A DNA stretch of 64,000 nucleotides from Bifidobacterium sp. 7101 (GTDB lineage: Bacteria; Actinomycetota; Actinomycetes; Actinomycetales; Bifidobacteriaceae): assembly GCF_000499285.1 (NCBI RefSeq), contig NZ_AWUN01000004.1, positions 156,533 through 220,532 on the forward strand, given 5' to 3'. This document shows, in pieces, positions 55,809 through 63,686 of this stretch. The notes beneath the pieces were generated by a model. That model ran no database searches, was not told where the DNA came from, and saw only the letters and a list, made by a program, of their open reading frames with translations. How positions within the stretch are numbered: position 1 is the first letter of the stretch; each line of letters opens with the position of its first letter. Both the position numbers and the translations under genes were made by a program.

Positions 55809-55817
55809 AGCGGTCAC

Positions 55818-56765
55818 TTACAGCAGGCAGACACCCAGCCAGCAGAACCCTGTAAGCAGATCGGTGTAGCCCGACAACGCAAAGGCCCTACTGAAGCGGT
55901 TCCGACAGCTGGCCACTGTGGTGGCGATGGCCAGGGCCAGGACGGGCAGCAGGCAGAGTAGGCAGGGCCAAGCGTCGGCAAGGGAGCCATCAGACAGGGA
56001 CCACGACTCGACCACGCCCAGGATCACAGCCAGGGCATAGCAGGACCCCATCAGAATCAGCGTGCCTCTTGCACCGATGAAGGAAGACAGCGTGTACTTG
56101 CCAGCCAAGGGGTCCGCATCAATGTCCCGATAGTTGTTGATCTCCAGAACGGGGATGCAGATAAGACCGCCGACAAGGGCACCGATGAACCCGTGACGGT
56201 CGATGCCGCCGGTCTCCATGTACTGGGTGGCCAGCACGCCCACCAGGCCGAAGAATATCATGATGCTCAGTTCGCCCATGGCCCTATAGCCGTAAGGGTG
56301 CTTACCTCCCGTGTAAAACCAGGCTCCCAGCAGGCAGAAGATGCCTACCAGGATCATCCACCAGTGGCCTGTCACCCAGCAGAGAATCAGGCCGGACAGG
56401 CAGGCCATAAGGATGTTGAGGTAGGCGGACAGCAGGACCTTCCGAGGCTCCACCCCACCAGCAACCCCTCTTCTGGGCAAATCAGGCACCGCCCCATCAG
56501 CGCCTGCACCCGAAAGGCTGCTCCGGCCCTCGTCGGTACCCCTGATTCCGTCAAAGTAGTCATTGGCCAGATTGCAGGTGCTGTGAATGAACACAGCCGT
56601 CAGACAGCATAAGAGGGCGATCAGCCAGAAGCGCGCATCCGGTCCCAGCCCTTGGCTGAACAGCTGCCGCAGGGCCACTGCCGTACCGATCAGAACCGGC
56701 GTGGGCGAGCAGAGCAGGGCCGAGGGCCGCAGTGCGTCCTTGTATTCCCGAAGTGTGATGAACAT
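55818..56765 (-). CDS. UbiA/MenA-like prenyltransferase, copy 1
   Basis: A 315-residue membrane protein of the UbiA family with about nine helices. The first prenyl-diphosphate motif is NLANDYFDGIRGTD (N-D-x-x-D-x-x-x-D-like) and the second is INNYRDIDAD (N-x-x-R-D-x-x-x-D). The second motif with adjacent GKYTL is typical of MenA, which attaches a prenyl chain to dihydroxynaphthoate. YTGGKHPYGYRAMGELSI is also characteristic of the MenA branch. RBS AGG precedes ATG 56765. It lies 66 bp downstream of a paralogue. The aromatic substrate is uncertain, as other menaquinone genes are not seen here. Confidence 0.82.
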   Translation of the reverse strand: MFITLREYKDALRPSALLCSPTPVLIGTAVALRQLFSQGLGPDARFWLIALLCCLTAVFIHSTCNLANDYFDGIRGTDEGRSSLSGAGADGAVPDLPRRGVAGGVEPRKVLLSAYLNILMACLSGLILCWVTGHWWMILVGIFCLLGAWFYTGGKHPYGYRAMGELSIMIFFGLVGVLATQYMETGGIDRHGFIGALVGGLICIPVLEINNYRDIDADPLAGKYTLSSFIGARGTLILMGSCYALAVILGVVESWSLSDGSLADAWPCLLCLLPVLALAIATTVASCRNRFSRAFALSGYTDLLTGFCWLGVCLL

Positions 56766-56831
56766 GATTGCCTGATTATCCACCAAATTGCTCGAAAGTC
56801 AGACTGCTCTCTTATGAGAGTATCAAGATTT

Positions 56832-57812
56832 TCACAGCTGCAGGAGCAGCCCCGCCGACCAGCATAGGGCGGAGACCAGAGTACCCTTGCCTGCCATACC
56901 AAAGGCCTTGGGCACCTGGCCACGGGCGAAGGCTCGACAGATCAGCAGAAAGACGGCGGCCACTGGCAGCAGGACCAGCACGAGTGGGAAGCCGGGCAGG
57001 CCACGTCGCATGACAGCCGGAACGAACTGAACCAGGCCCAGAGCCAGGCTCAGGATGTAGACCAGGTAAATGGAAATAGACGCTGCGCGCGCACCCACCA
57101 GAACCGCGTATGTGTGCTTGCCGGCTCGGCGATCGTCATCCAGATCCCGGTAATTGTTGAGCATGAGCAGACCCACGGCATTGAGCCCGCAGACGCAGGC
57201 ACCCAGGATGCCGGCCGCATCGACCCTATTAATGAGGAAGTACTCGGTGCCCAGGGTGGCCACCAGACCGAAGAAGATAAAGACGCTGACCTCGCCCAGC
57301 CCGTGGTAGCCGTATGGATGCGGGCCGCCCACGTAACACCAGCCGGCGACCAGGCAGCAGACCCCGACCAGAATCATCCACCAGTGACCGGTCAGCGCCA
57401 TGACGGCCAGACCCATCAAGCAGGTGAAGGCCGCCGAAATCATGGTGGCGTAGAGCACCTTCCTGGGCGGCACGCCGGCGGCCACCAAACGTCTCGGTCT
57501 GCCGGAGGCGGCTTCTTCACCGCCACGACCGGAGTCGGTGCCGCGAACGCCATCGGCATAGTCATTGGCGAAGTTGGCTGCAATCTGCATAGACAGAGCA
57601 AGCAGGACCAACAAGACCACGATCAGGGCCAACCGTCCCGGTGTGACCGCTTTCAGGACAGGGTCGACAGGCGTGGGCGAGCAAGAGCTGGTGCACTGTT
57701 CCAGAAGCCGTGACCGCTCCAAGAGTGCAGCCGAAGCACCCACGCAGACAGGGGCCACCGAGGCAGGCAGCGTCCTGGGACGCATACCATCCATCCACAG
57801 CTTGATATTCAT
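56832..57812 (-). CDS. UbiA/MenA-like prenyltransferase, copy 2
   Basis: A 326-residue paralogue of the preceding gene, with the same motifs: FANDYADGVRGTDSG and LLNNYRDLDDDRRAGKHTY, of which the second is close to the family signature. YVGGPHPYGYHGLGEVSVF corresponds to the MenA loop. Its MNIKLWMDGMRPRTLPAS start is typical MenA. A Cys/Ser-rich insert (EQCTSSCSPTP) near residue 40 is unusual. It lies 24 bp downstream of lysS on the same strand. The pair probably arose by tandem duplication and divergence, and the first copy may have a different acceptor. Confidence 0.82.
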   Translation of the reverse strand: MNIKLWMDGMRPRTLPASVAPVCVGASAALLERSRLLEQCTSSCSPTPVDPVLKAVTPGRLALIVVLLVLLALSMQIAANFANDYADGVRGTDSGRGGEEAASGRPRRLVAAGVPPRKVLYATMISAAFTCLMGLAVMALTGHWWMILVGVCCLVAGWCYVGGPHPYGYHGLGEVSVFIFFGLVATLGTEYFLINRVDAAGILGACVCGLNAVGLLMLNNYRDLDDDRRAGKHTYAVLVGARAASISIYLVYILSLALGLVQFVPAVMRRGLPGFPLVLVLLPVAAVFLLICRAFARGQVPKAFGMAGKGTLVSALCWSAGLLLQL

Positions 57813-57836
57813 GACCGTCCCTTCCCTGTTATCGTC

Positions 57837-59465
57837 TCAGATCAGCGGCTTGACCAGGGGGAAGGTGATGGTCTCGCGGATGGATGCGCCGGTAAGGGCG
57901 ATCAGCAGACGATCGATGCCCATACCCATGCCGCCAGCGGGAGGCATGCCTACGCCCAGGGCCTCCAGGAAGTCCTCGTCAATGTCCATGGCCTCGACAT
58001 CGCCGCGGCTGGCCATCTTGGCCTGCTCAACGAACCGCTGCCGCTGGACCACCGGATCGTTGAGCTCGGAGTAGCCCGTGGCCAGCTCGAAGCCGCGAAC
58101 GTAAAGGTCCCACTTCTCGACCACGCCCGGCTTGGTACGGTGGGCCTTGACCAGGGGCGAGGTCTCGACCGGGAAATCACGCACGAAGGTCGGCTCATAC
58201 AGCTTGTCCTGCCAGAAGTGCTCCCAGAGATGCTCGACCAGCTTGCCATGGTTTTCGGCCGGCTCCTCCTCCAAGCCCAGCTTGTCAGCGATAGTCCGCA
58301 GATGATCCACGCTGGTCTGCGGGGTGATCTCCTCGCCCAGGGACTCGGAAAGGGACTCATACATGCTGATCTGGCGCCAGTCCCCGCCGAAGTCGTACTG
58401 GCTGCCATCCTGCAGGGTCACCTTGAGCGATCCAGCCGTGGCCATGGCCGCCTTCTGGATCAGCTCCTTGGTCAGTTCTCCGATGGTGTCGTAGGTGCCG
58501 TAGGCCTGATAGGCCTCCAACATGGTGAACTCCGGGGCATGGGTGGCATCCACGCCTTCATTACGGAAGTCACGGTTGATCTCGAAGACCCGCTCAATGC
58601 CGCCGACCAGGCAACGCTTGAGGAAGAGCTCAGGGGCGATGCGCAGGTAGAGGTCGATGTCGAAGGCGTTCATATGCGTGGTAAAGGGACGTGCTGCAGC
58701 GCCGCCATGCACGGTCTGCAGCATGGGGGTCTCGACCTCCATGAAGTCGTGGTCCTCGAAGGTACGCCTCAGGGAGGAGACGGCCTTGGAACGACGGCGG
58801 ACCATGGCCCGCACATCCTCATCGGCAATCATGGCCAGGTAGGGCTTGCGGGTGCGCTGCTCCTCGGTCAGTTCCTTATGAAGGGCGGGCAGGGGCTGAA
58901 GAGCCTTGGCTGCGATGTTCCACTCAGTAGCGAAGACGGAGAGTTCGCCGGTCTTGGAGGCGACTACGCGACCGCGCAGGTAGAGGTGGTCACCAAGGTC
59001 GACCAGCTGCTTGAACCGCTTCAGAGAATCAGCGCCGATCTCACGCTTGGAGATCATGCCCTGGATGCGGGTGCCATCGCCCGCCGCCAGTTGGACGAAG
59101 CAGAGACCGCCGCCGTTGCGCAGGAAAAGGACCCTGCCGGCGATGCCAACCACATCCTCGGTCTCCTGGCCCGGCTCAAGGCGGTCCTGATACTTGCGGC
59201 GCACATCCTCGATGCGGTCGGTCACATCCAGATGGACCGGGTAGGGTTCGATGCCTTCCTTGAGCATGAGCGCCCTCTTGGCCACACGCATGCGCACCTG
59301 TTCAGGATGTCCTTCAGCGCCGTCCGTCAGATTGTCGGGATCGATGGCGTCATCCAGCTGGGCGCCCTGATCGATCTTCTCCGTGATGGCCATATCCTGG
59401 TCAAGCAACGCCTGGGCGCGTTCGACCGTCGTCAGACGAGGGGTTTCTTCCGATGAGTCATTCAT
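57837..59465 (-). CDS. lysS: Lysyl-tRNA synthetase, class II
   Basis: A 542-residue class IIb synthetase with an OB-fold anticodon-binding domain at ~75-195 (starting around YPVHLDVTDRIED; the VVGIAGRVLFLRNGG strand is conserved) and the catalytic core. Motif 2 is FEINRDFRNEGVDATHAPEFT, of which the RNE-x(3)-HNPEFT signature appears with HAPEFT. Motif 3 is GMGMGIDRLLIALTG. An N-terminal ~45-residue extension is acidic. Lysine codons are charged in protein synthesis. It is the first gene of a minus-strand run with the menA-like pair. tRNA-Pro lies 128 bp away on the opposite strand. Confidence 0.96.
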   Translation of the reverse strand: MNDSSEETPRLTTVERAQALLDQDMAITEKIDQGAQLDDAIDPDNLTDGAEGHPEQVRMRVAKRALMLKEGIEPYPVHLDVTDRIEDVRRKYQDRLEPGQETEDVVGIAGRVLFLRNGGGLCFVQLAAGDGTRIQGMISKREIGADSLKRFKQLVDLGDHLYLRGRVVASKTGELSVFATEWNIAAKALQPLPALHKELTEEQRTRKPYLAMIADEDVRAMVRRRSKAVSSLRRTFEDHDFMEVETPMLQTVHGGAAARPFTTHMNAFDIDLYLRIAPELFLKRCLVGGIERVFEINRDFRNEGVDATHAPEFTMLEAYQAYGTYDTIGELTKELIQKAAMATAGSLKVTLQDGSQYDFGGDWRQISMYESLSESLGEEITPQTSVDHLRTIADKLGLEEEPAENHGKLVEHLWEHFWQDKLYEPTFVRDFPVETSPLVKAHRTKPGVVEKWDLYVRGFELATGYSELNDPVVQRQRFVEQAKMASRGDVEAMDIDEDFLEALGVGMPPAGGMGMGIDRLLIALTGASIRETITFPLVKPLI

Positions 59466-59593
59466 AAGTCGCTATTTTACGCATGAGCCAGTACTTGGCC
59501 CGGGGTACCGTCGAAGGGCAAGCGGTTAAACGGTCGCGCCGCGCAGACGATGGCGTTTGGCCGACGGTACGTGTACTATATAGAACGTTGTCA

Positions 59594-59667
<74 letters not shown>

Positions 59668-59676
59668 CAATGGCTT

Positions 59677-59718
59677 GAAGCCTAGGAACGCTGTAATAGC
59701 AACAGTTTCCTAGGCTTC
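59677..59718. terminator. Bidirectional terminator between tRNA-Pro and integrase
   Basis: A 12-bp perfect stem (GAAGCCTAGGAA / TTCCTAGGCTTC) with an inner CTGT/ACAG pair lies between the tRNA 3' end and the convergent integrase stop. T-rich sequence follows on the plus strand. Confidence 0.7.
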
Positions 59719-59722
59719 TTCT

Positions 59723-60874
59723 TTACTTTCCTGATGGTTCTGCCCACATTTTGCCCACAGTTGTACGAGAAACAATCTGGTTAAGAGCGAGCGAAACCGA
59801 TTGAAGGTCGCTTTCAAACAAATCGCTGTACACGTCAAGGGTCATTGACGCTTTGGCATGGCCGAGCTGCCTTTGTACTGCCTTGACGTTGGCTCCCGCA
59901 GACACCATCAGCGAGGCGGCCGTATGGCGTAGGTCATGGAGCGACATAGCCGGGAGGCGCGTCTCTTTGAGGGCCCTATTGAACCATGAGCCCGCCTTGC
60001 CCGCTGCTCGCCTTCGGGAGATGTAGTCCCCTTCCGGTTCGCTGAACAACAGATCAGAAGGCCGTTTGCCCGTGACGGCTTCCTTGAGCCCCGGCTCAAG
60101 GATAGCCGGCCATACAATTTTCCTGGGCTTACCGTTCTTGGGAAAGTCGATTATGATGCGGTTGCCTACCATGGTGGCGCTTCTGGCAACAAGTATGGTG
60201 CGATGCGAGAAGTCAACATCTTCAACACGCAAGCCTGCCGCTTCCCCCCAGCGAAGGCCGCAAAGCCCCAGGACGAGAACGAGCGTTTGGTGATTTCCGC
60301 AATGCTCGGCCAGATTCATCAGTTCTTCGGCGGATAAGTAGACGTGCTCCTTTGCCTTTTTTCTGGGCAGAATGATGCCTTCCGCCGGGTTTGAGAGTAT
60401 GCGGCGGTCTTGCACCGCCGAGCGTAGAATCCCCAGTAGAATACCTTCCGCCCGAATGACCACAGTCGGACTTTTTGCCTTCACCGGTGGCCGTGAATGA
60501 GGACTGCCTGAACTGAGCTGGTTAACCCACTGCTGTATGTCGTTATGGCGTATGTCGCTGAGTCTGTAGTTGCCCCACTTTGGTTTGACATGGGTGTTCC
60601 AGGACACTTCCAGTGAATGGTAGGAGCTGGCTTTCATGGCGTTCTGTTTTGACGCTAGCCACTGCTCCCCGAGGTCTTCTATGAGGACGCGCGAGTCTGC
60701 TTCGTCTATGTACTCACCTCGCCGTTTTGCACGCTCTATCTCGTTCAGGAACGCCTCGGCATCGCGTTTGCGGGCGAATCCTCTTTTATCGGTATTAGTG
60801 TGGTCGGGTTTTCTGTAGCGCACTCGATACAGGGTCTTGCCTGCCGTATTCTCATACTTGGAGATTGAGGCCAT
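59723..60874 (-). CDS. int: Tyrosine site-specific integrase
   Basis: A 383-residue tyrosine recombinase. Residues ~1-55 are an arm-type-binding N terminus; ~65-165 form the SAM-like core-binding domain. The catalytic domain has Arg in GLCGLRWGEAAGL (R208), His-x-x-Arg in LHDLRHTAASL (H313, R316), His in QLGHAKASM (H339) and the nucleophile in LDVYSDLF (Y349). It integrates the element into the tRNA-Pro gene, to which its 3' end points. The chosen ATG at 60874 has AAGGAAAG upstream and lies 1 bp from the regulator stop, so the two are co-transcribed. Confidence 0.95.
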   Translation of the reverse strand: MASISKYENTAGKTLYRVRYRKPDHTNTDKRGFARKRDAEAFLNEIERAKRRGEYIDEADSRVLIEDLGEQWLASKQNAMKASSYHSLEVSWNTHVKPKWGNYRLSDIRHNDIQQWVNQLSSGSPHSRPPVKAKSPTVVIRAEGILLGILRSAVQDRRILSNPAEGIILPRKKAKEHVYLSAEELMNLAEHCGNHQTLVLVLGLCGLRWGEAAGLRVEDVDFSHRTILVARSATMVGNRIIIDFPKNGKPRKIVWPAILEPGLKEAVTGKRPSDLLFSEPEGDYISRRRAAGKAGSWFNRALKETRLPAMSLHDLRHTAASLMVSAGANVKAVQRQLGHAKASMTLDVYSDLFESDLQSVSLALNQIVSRTTVGKMWAEPSGK

Positions 60875-60875
60875 T

Positions 60876-61607
60876 CTAGCTTTCCTTCTCGTCGCTTTCG
60901 AGCTGGCGAACAATGGCCGCGCGTATCTCTTCTGTAAGCTTTCTCGTGGCATGCCCTATAGCCTGCGGACTGAGTTTGCCTCCATTGACATAGGCTTTAG
61001 AAGGGGTTGCCTTCGCCATTGCTTCTGAAGCTTCGGTTAATCGCTTACCGTCTTGCAGATAGAGGCACCAAGCTTGCACAGTGAGCCCATCCACTGGTGC
61101 CGAACAGTTTTCTTCTTCAAGTAATCGGGAGATTTTGCGTGCAGCTCGCTGCTCCGAGAGAGAAGGCTCTTGAAGTTTATAGGTCTGCAAAAACCGTTTT
61201 GGCCACGATTTGCCTTCCGAACTCTTCGCAATCCTAATCAGCAAACTACTGCTCCTAACAGCAGGATGCGGATGGAGACAGCCCCCGGAAAGAAAGATGC
61301 GCAATTCGTTGTAAGGAAGCACAAAATCACCGGAGACAAGCACCTTGTCGCAGCTGTCAATCAAATCATCGAGCCTCAACTCTTTATTCGTCAGCTTCGT
61401 GAAAGCCGCAGCGTACAAAATGAGGTTCGCTAGCGTACAGCTCACCTCTCCTCGTTCGAGAGTGGCAATCGAATTGCGACTCCATTGGCCGCCAATTTCA
61501 AGAACAGTGCTGCTTATATCGTCCAGGCTTAAGCCATTCTTTTCCCTTAACGATCTCATGGCTCGACCCACAAGCGTGTTCATACGGACAGAGTCGTTTT
61601 TATTCAT
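60876..61607 (-). CDS. XRE-family transcriptional regulator of the element
   Basis: A 243-residue protein with an N-terminal XRE-type helix-turn-helix (~5-70): VGRAMRSLREKNGLSLDDIS, SRNSIATLERGEVSCTLANL and a third helix. The C-terminal ~170 residues are helical and match nothing I recognise (the CxxH-like GGCLHPHPAVRS motif is notable). GGGAG lies 5 bp before ATG 61607; the upstream frame to 61664 runs into the divergent promoter region. It is divergent from the xis-like operon and sits directly upstream of int. The likely role is repressing excision and replication. The palindrome at 61678 is a candidate binding site. Confidence 0.8.
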   Translation of the reverse strand: MNKNDSVRMNTLVGRAMRSLREKNGLSLDDISSTVLEIGGQWSRNSIATLERGEVSCTLANLILYAAAFTKLTNKELRLDDLIDSCDKVLVSGDFVLPYNELRIFLSGGCLHPHPAVRSSSLLIRIAKSSEGKSWPKRFLQTYKLQEPSLSEQRAARKISRLLEEENCSAPVDGLTVQAWCLYLQDGKRLTEASEAMAKATPSKAYVNGGKLSPQAIGHATRKLTEEIRAAIVRQLESDEKES

Positions 61608-61677
61608 TTTCACTCCCATATTAGCCAGCCTACCACCACAGGTAACCAAATCCAGGAACTCCATATGCTAGTATCAG

Positions 61678-61695
61678 TGTACTGGCATTAGTACA
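61678..61695. promoter_or_regulatory. Palindromic operator candidate
   Basis: A perfect inverted repeat TGTACTGGCATTAGTACA (6-bp arms, 6-bp centre) lies in the 120-bp divergent spacer between the XRE regulator and the xis-like gene, 33 bp before the latter's start. This is the expected place for the repressor's operator. Confidence 0.55.
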
Positions 61696-61727
61696 GCCAG
61701 AAATGCTAAAAGAAAAGGAGTTGATAT

Positions 61728-61928
61728 ATGTCCGCTAAAGAACTACTCACCCCACAGGAGCTTTCAGCCCTCACTGGGCTGTCAGTAAGAACCCTGGCAG
61801 ACCGCCGCTATCGAGGTCTGCCCCCAGCCTATTTGAAACCGGCCAATAGCCGGATAGTGCTGTACCGGCAAACCGATGTAGTCACTTGGATCAATCCGAC
61901 AGCAAAGGACAATAATGATGAAAAATAA
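61728..61928 (+). CDS. xis: Excisionase/AlpA-like HTH protein
   Basis: A 66-residue winged-helix MerR-type protein, mainly the HTH_17 domain: LLTPQELSALTGLSVRTLADRR, then RYRGLPPAYLKPANSRIVLY and a closing VVTWI. Such small proteins in integrative elements are excisionases (RDF) or activators that reverse integrase direction. AAGGAG lies 7 bp before the ATG. It opens the plus-strand operon: it overlaps the next gene by 14 bp. The regulator divergent from it probably controls it through the palindrome just upstream. Confidence 0.85.
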   Translation: MSAKELLTPQELSALTGLSVRTLADRRYRGLPPAYLKPANSRIVLYRQTDVVTWINPTAKDNNDEK

Positions 61929-62253
61929 TTACCTCGACGGCGATAGCTATACCCTACGGGCTCTCAGCCTGGAACCCAAGCAAGACACTGAGGGCCGCCA
62001 AAAACATGATCGGTCAGGGACCCCGCAGTTTGTCCTGCTATGCCTAGTCGAAGCTAAGGACGGGCATTCGACTCCGGAGCTAGTAAAGACAACTCTCACT
62101 CTGCCTGCGGCCGAATTGCCGAAGCTTTCAACGTTTTCGCCAGTCCGGTTGGTGGGGTGGACTGCCCGGCTATGGAACCTCGATGGCAGAGCCGGGATCG
62201 CCTACTCAGCTGAGGGCGTCCAGCCCATCAGCACAGGAGGGGGCAGGTCTTGA
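61915..62253 (+). CDS. Hypothetical protein of the element
   Basis: A 112-residue soluble protein I do not recognise. It begins MMKNNYLDGDSYTLRALS (two tandem ATG codons) with AAAGGAC upstream, and appears made of beta strands (FVLLCLVEAK, TTLTLPAAEL, RLVGWTARLW). It overlaps the xis-like gene by 14 bp and the next gene by 4 bp, so it is part of the transfer/replication operon. The position between xis and the FtsK pair is one where integrative elements often encode small accessory proteins. Its role is unknown. Confidence 0.6.
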   Translation: MMKNNYLDGDSYTLRALSLEPKQDTEGRQKHDRSGTPQFVLLCLVEAKDGHSTPELVKTTLTLPAAELPKLSTFSPVRLVGWTARLWNLDGRAGIAYSAEGVQPISTGGGRS

Positions 62254-62714
62254 CCTACGACATGACTATACCCCCACTTCTCAAGTGGCCCCTCATGATG
62301 GCAGCTAGCTCGGTTCTCCTGCTCTTGATGGTGGCCTGGGTCGTCCACATCTTTCGGTTCGGCCGGCGCCCCCTTGTTTTCGGAGCCTACCCTTTGCGAA
62401 GCTACATGTACCTCTGGCTGCTGAGATGGCGATGGCGGTCTTGCATGTATGAGGCAGGTCTCGCCGAGAAGCGAGCGGACGGTACGATAGTAGGTGCCCC
62501 ACTTGTTCTCCGGCATGAGCGTACCCCACGTGGAGTGCGTCTGACGGTGCGCCCACGGGCTCGGGGCTCCAGCGCGCAAGCACTCGTTGACGCTGAGCGT
62601 CAGCTCGAACGGGTACTACGCAGAGACCTGACCGTGGAACAAGCTTCGCCGGACTCGGTGTACCTCACGCTGTACTTCAACCCGATTCCGATGAGCCAGC
62701 TTCCTGATGACTAG
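62250..62714 (+). CDS. Membrane protein paired with the FtsK-type ATPase
   Basis: A 154-residue protein. One strong membrane helix (~14-34, WPLMMAASSVLLLLMVAWVV) is followed by a basic patch (RFGRRP, then RWRWRS), and a soluble beta-rich C-terminal domain with VRLTVRPRARGSS and LTLYFNPI strands. The TTG start at 62250 overlaps the previous stop by 4 bp (TTGA) and follows GGAGG; ATG 62262 is an alternative. The ATPase follows with an 8-bp overlap. The pair resembles an FtsK/SpoIIIE translocase split into membrane-anchor and motor genes. Confidence 0.6.
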   Translation: MTYDMTIPPLLKWPLMMAASSVLLLLMVAWVVHIFRFGRRPLVFGAYPLRSYMYLWLLRWRWRSCMYEAGLAEKRADGTIVGAPLVLRHERTPRGVRLTVRPRARGSSAQALVDAERQLERVLRRDLTVEQASPDSVYLTLYFNPIPMSQLPDD

Positions 62715-63510
62715 TCTACTCTTGGGACGCGACGCGGTCGAGGGTGACGATTTCACCCTCGACCCCGATGCCCCTTGCCACATCGCCATTCAGGGGCAGA
62801 CTCGCTCCGGTAAGTCCATGCTCACCTATGTGGTTCTTAGCCAGCTTTCACGTCGTCCCGATGTGGTTGTGGCCGGCCTTGACCCCACGGGTATCGTGCT
62901 CGCCCCGTTTCAAGACGGGCCGATGCCCGAGTTGCGCGCCGGGGGGTTAGACCCCATATCGCGCTATGTTGAGGTTTTGCGGAACTTGGTTGCGATGATG
63001 GAAAAGCGCATCGGAGAGCTACTGGAAGCCGGCAGTGATGGTTTGACTCGGTTCAGCCCCTCCTCCCCCATGGTATTCGTCGTTTTGGAGGAATGGCCAG
63101 GGATCATGGCCGCCGCTAAAGCCGACGACCAGGCGACTGCTCGCAAGCCGGCTGAACGGTTGGCATCGAGGATTGAGCTGCTTACCGGCCGGCTTCTGAG
63201 GGAAGGCGCGAAGGTTGGTTTCAGAGTGTTAATGATTGCACAAAGGTTTTCCAGTGCCAGCATTGACACTGATGCCAGGGCGCAGTTTGCGATCCGCATT
63301 AGCCTGCGTTTGGATAATGCTGATGCGGTGCGCATGCTTCACGATAGCATTGATGAGGCGTTGATTGCCGCTTTTCCCAAGTTTGCCCCTGGCGAGGGTT
63401 TGTGCGACCTCCCGGGTGAGCGAATCCACTTCTACTCGTATTCGCTTGACTATCGGGAGTACCTACGGCGGGTTCGCCGCAATCTTTCCGGACAGCCTGG
63501 GCGAGCGTAG
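62707..63510 (+). CDS. FtsK/SpoIIIE (Tra)-type DNA translocase ATPase
   Basis: A 267-residue soluble ATPase. Walker A is GQTRSGKS (30-37), Walker B is MVFVVLEEWP (~121-130), and the VLMIAQRFSSASID segment with a downstream AIRISLRLDNADAV matches the conserved sensor region of FtsK-type motors. The C-terminal end contains FPKFAPGEGLCDLP, the family's strand before the stop. There is no membrane helix or gamma domain; membrane attachment would come from the gene overlapping its start. In actinobacterial integrative elements this class moves double-stranded DNA between mating cells, so the element is probably conjugative. Confidence 0.88.
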   Translation: MTSLLLGRDAVEGDDFTLDPDAPCHIAIQGQTRSGKSMLTYVVLSQLSRRPDVVVAGLDPTGIVLAPFQDGPMPELRAGGLDPISRYVEVLRNLVAMMEKRIGELLEAGSDGLTRFSPSSPMVFVVLEEWPGIMAAAKADDQATARKPAERLASRIELLTGRLLREGAKVGFRVLMIAQRFSSASIDTDARAQFAIRISLRLDNADAVRMLHDSIDEALIAAFPKFAPGEGLCDLPGERIHFYSYSLDYREYLRRVRRNLSGQPGRA

Positions 63511-63515
63511 CGAGC

Positions 63516-63544
63516 GGGGGTTACGGCCCTCGGCCGTAACCCCC
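63516..63544 (+). other. Perfect 13-bp hairpin adjoining the putative origin
   Basis: GGGGGTTACGGCC / GGCCGTAACCCCC with a 3-nt loop begins six bases after the ATPase stop. It has no T-run. It could end the transfer operon, or form part of the origin with the neighbouring stem-loop, which begins 2 bases later. Two GCGAGCG repeats precede it (63501 and 63510), and one recurs at 63621. Confidence 0.6.
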
Positions 63545-63546
63545 TT

Positions 63547-63575
63547 GAAGTCGGGACTAGTGTTACCCCGACTTC
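63547..63575 (+). other. Candidate rolling-circle replication origin (CRESS-type stem-loop)
   Basis: A perfect 9-bp stem (GAAGTCGGG / CCCGACTTC) holds an 11-nt loop ACTAGTGTTAC. The loop includes TAGTGTTAC, one base away from the nonanucleotide TAGTATTAC cut by circovirus-type Reps and two from the geminivirus TAATATTAC. The expected nick would be between T and A at the end (TAGTGTT/AC). It lies 112 bp before the CRESS-type Rep start. The function is inferred from form, position and partner. Confidence 0.7.
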
Positions 63576-63637
63576 TGTTCTTAGTGCTTTGTATTGTTCG
63601 CGCCAGCCCTCCCAAGGTTTGCGAGCGGCAATCATAT

Positions 63638-63664
63638 TTGTGCCCGCTTGTGCGGGGTTTGTGC
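63638..63664 (+). repeat. Three helically phased TTGTGC repeats (iteron candidates)
   Basis: TTGTGC occurs at 63638, 63648 and 63659, spaced 10 and 11 bp, between the stem-loop and the Rep ribosome binding site. Helically phased short repeats next to the origin are what a Rep-binding iteron set looks like. The middle copy also forms a short CCCGC/GCGGG stem. Confidence 0.5.
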
Positions 63665-63686
63665 CAGACAGGCAGGAGGTTCAACA

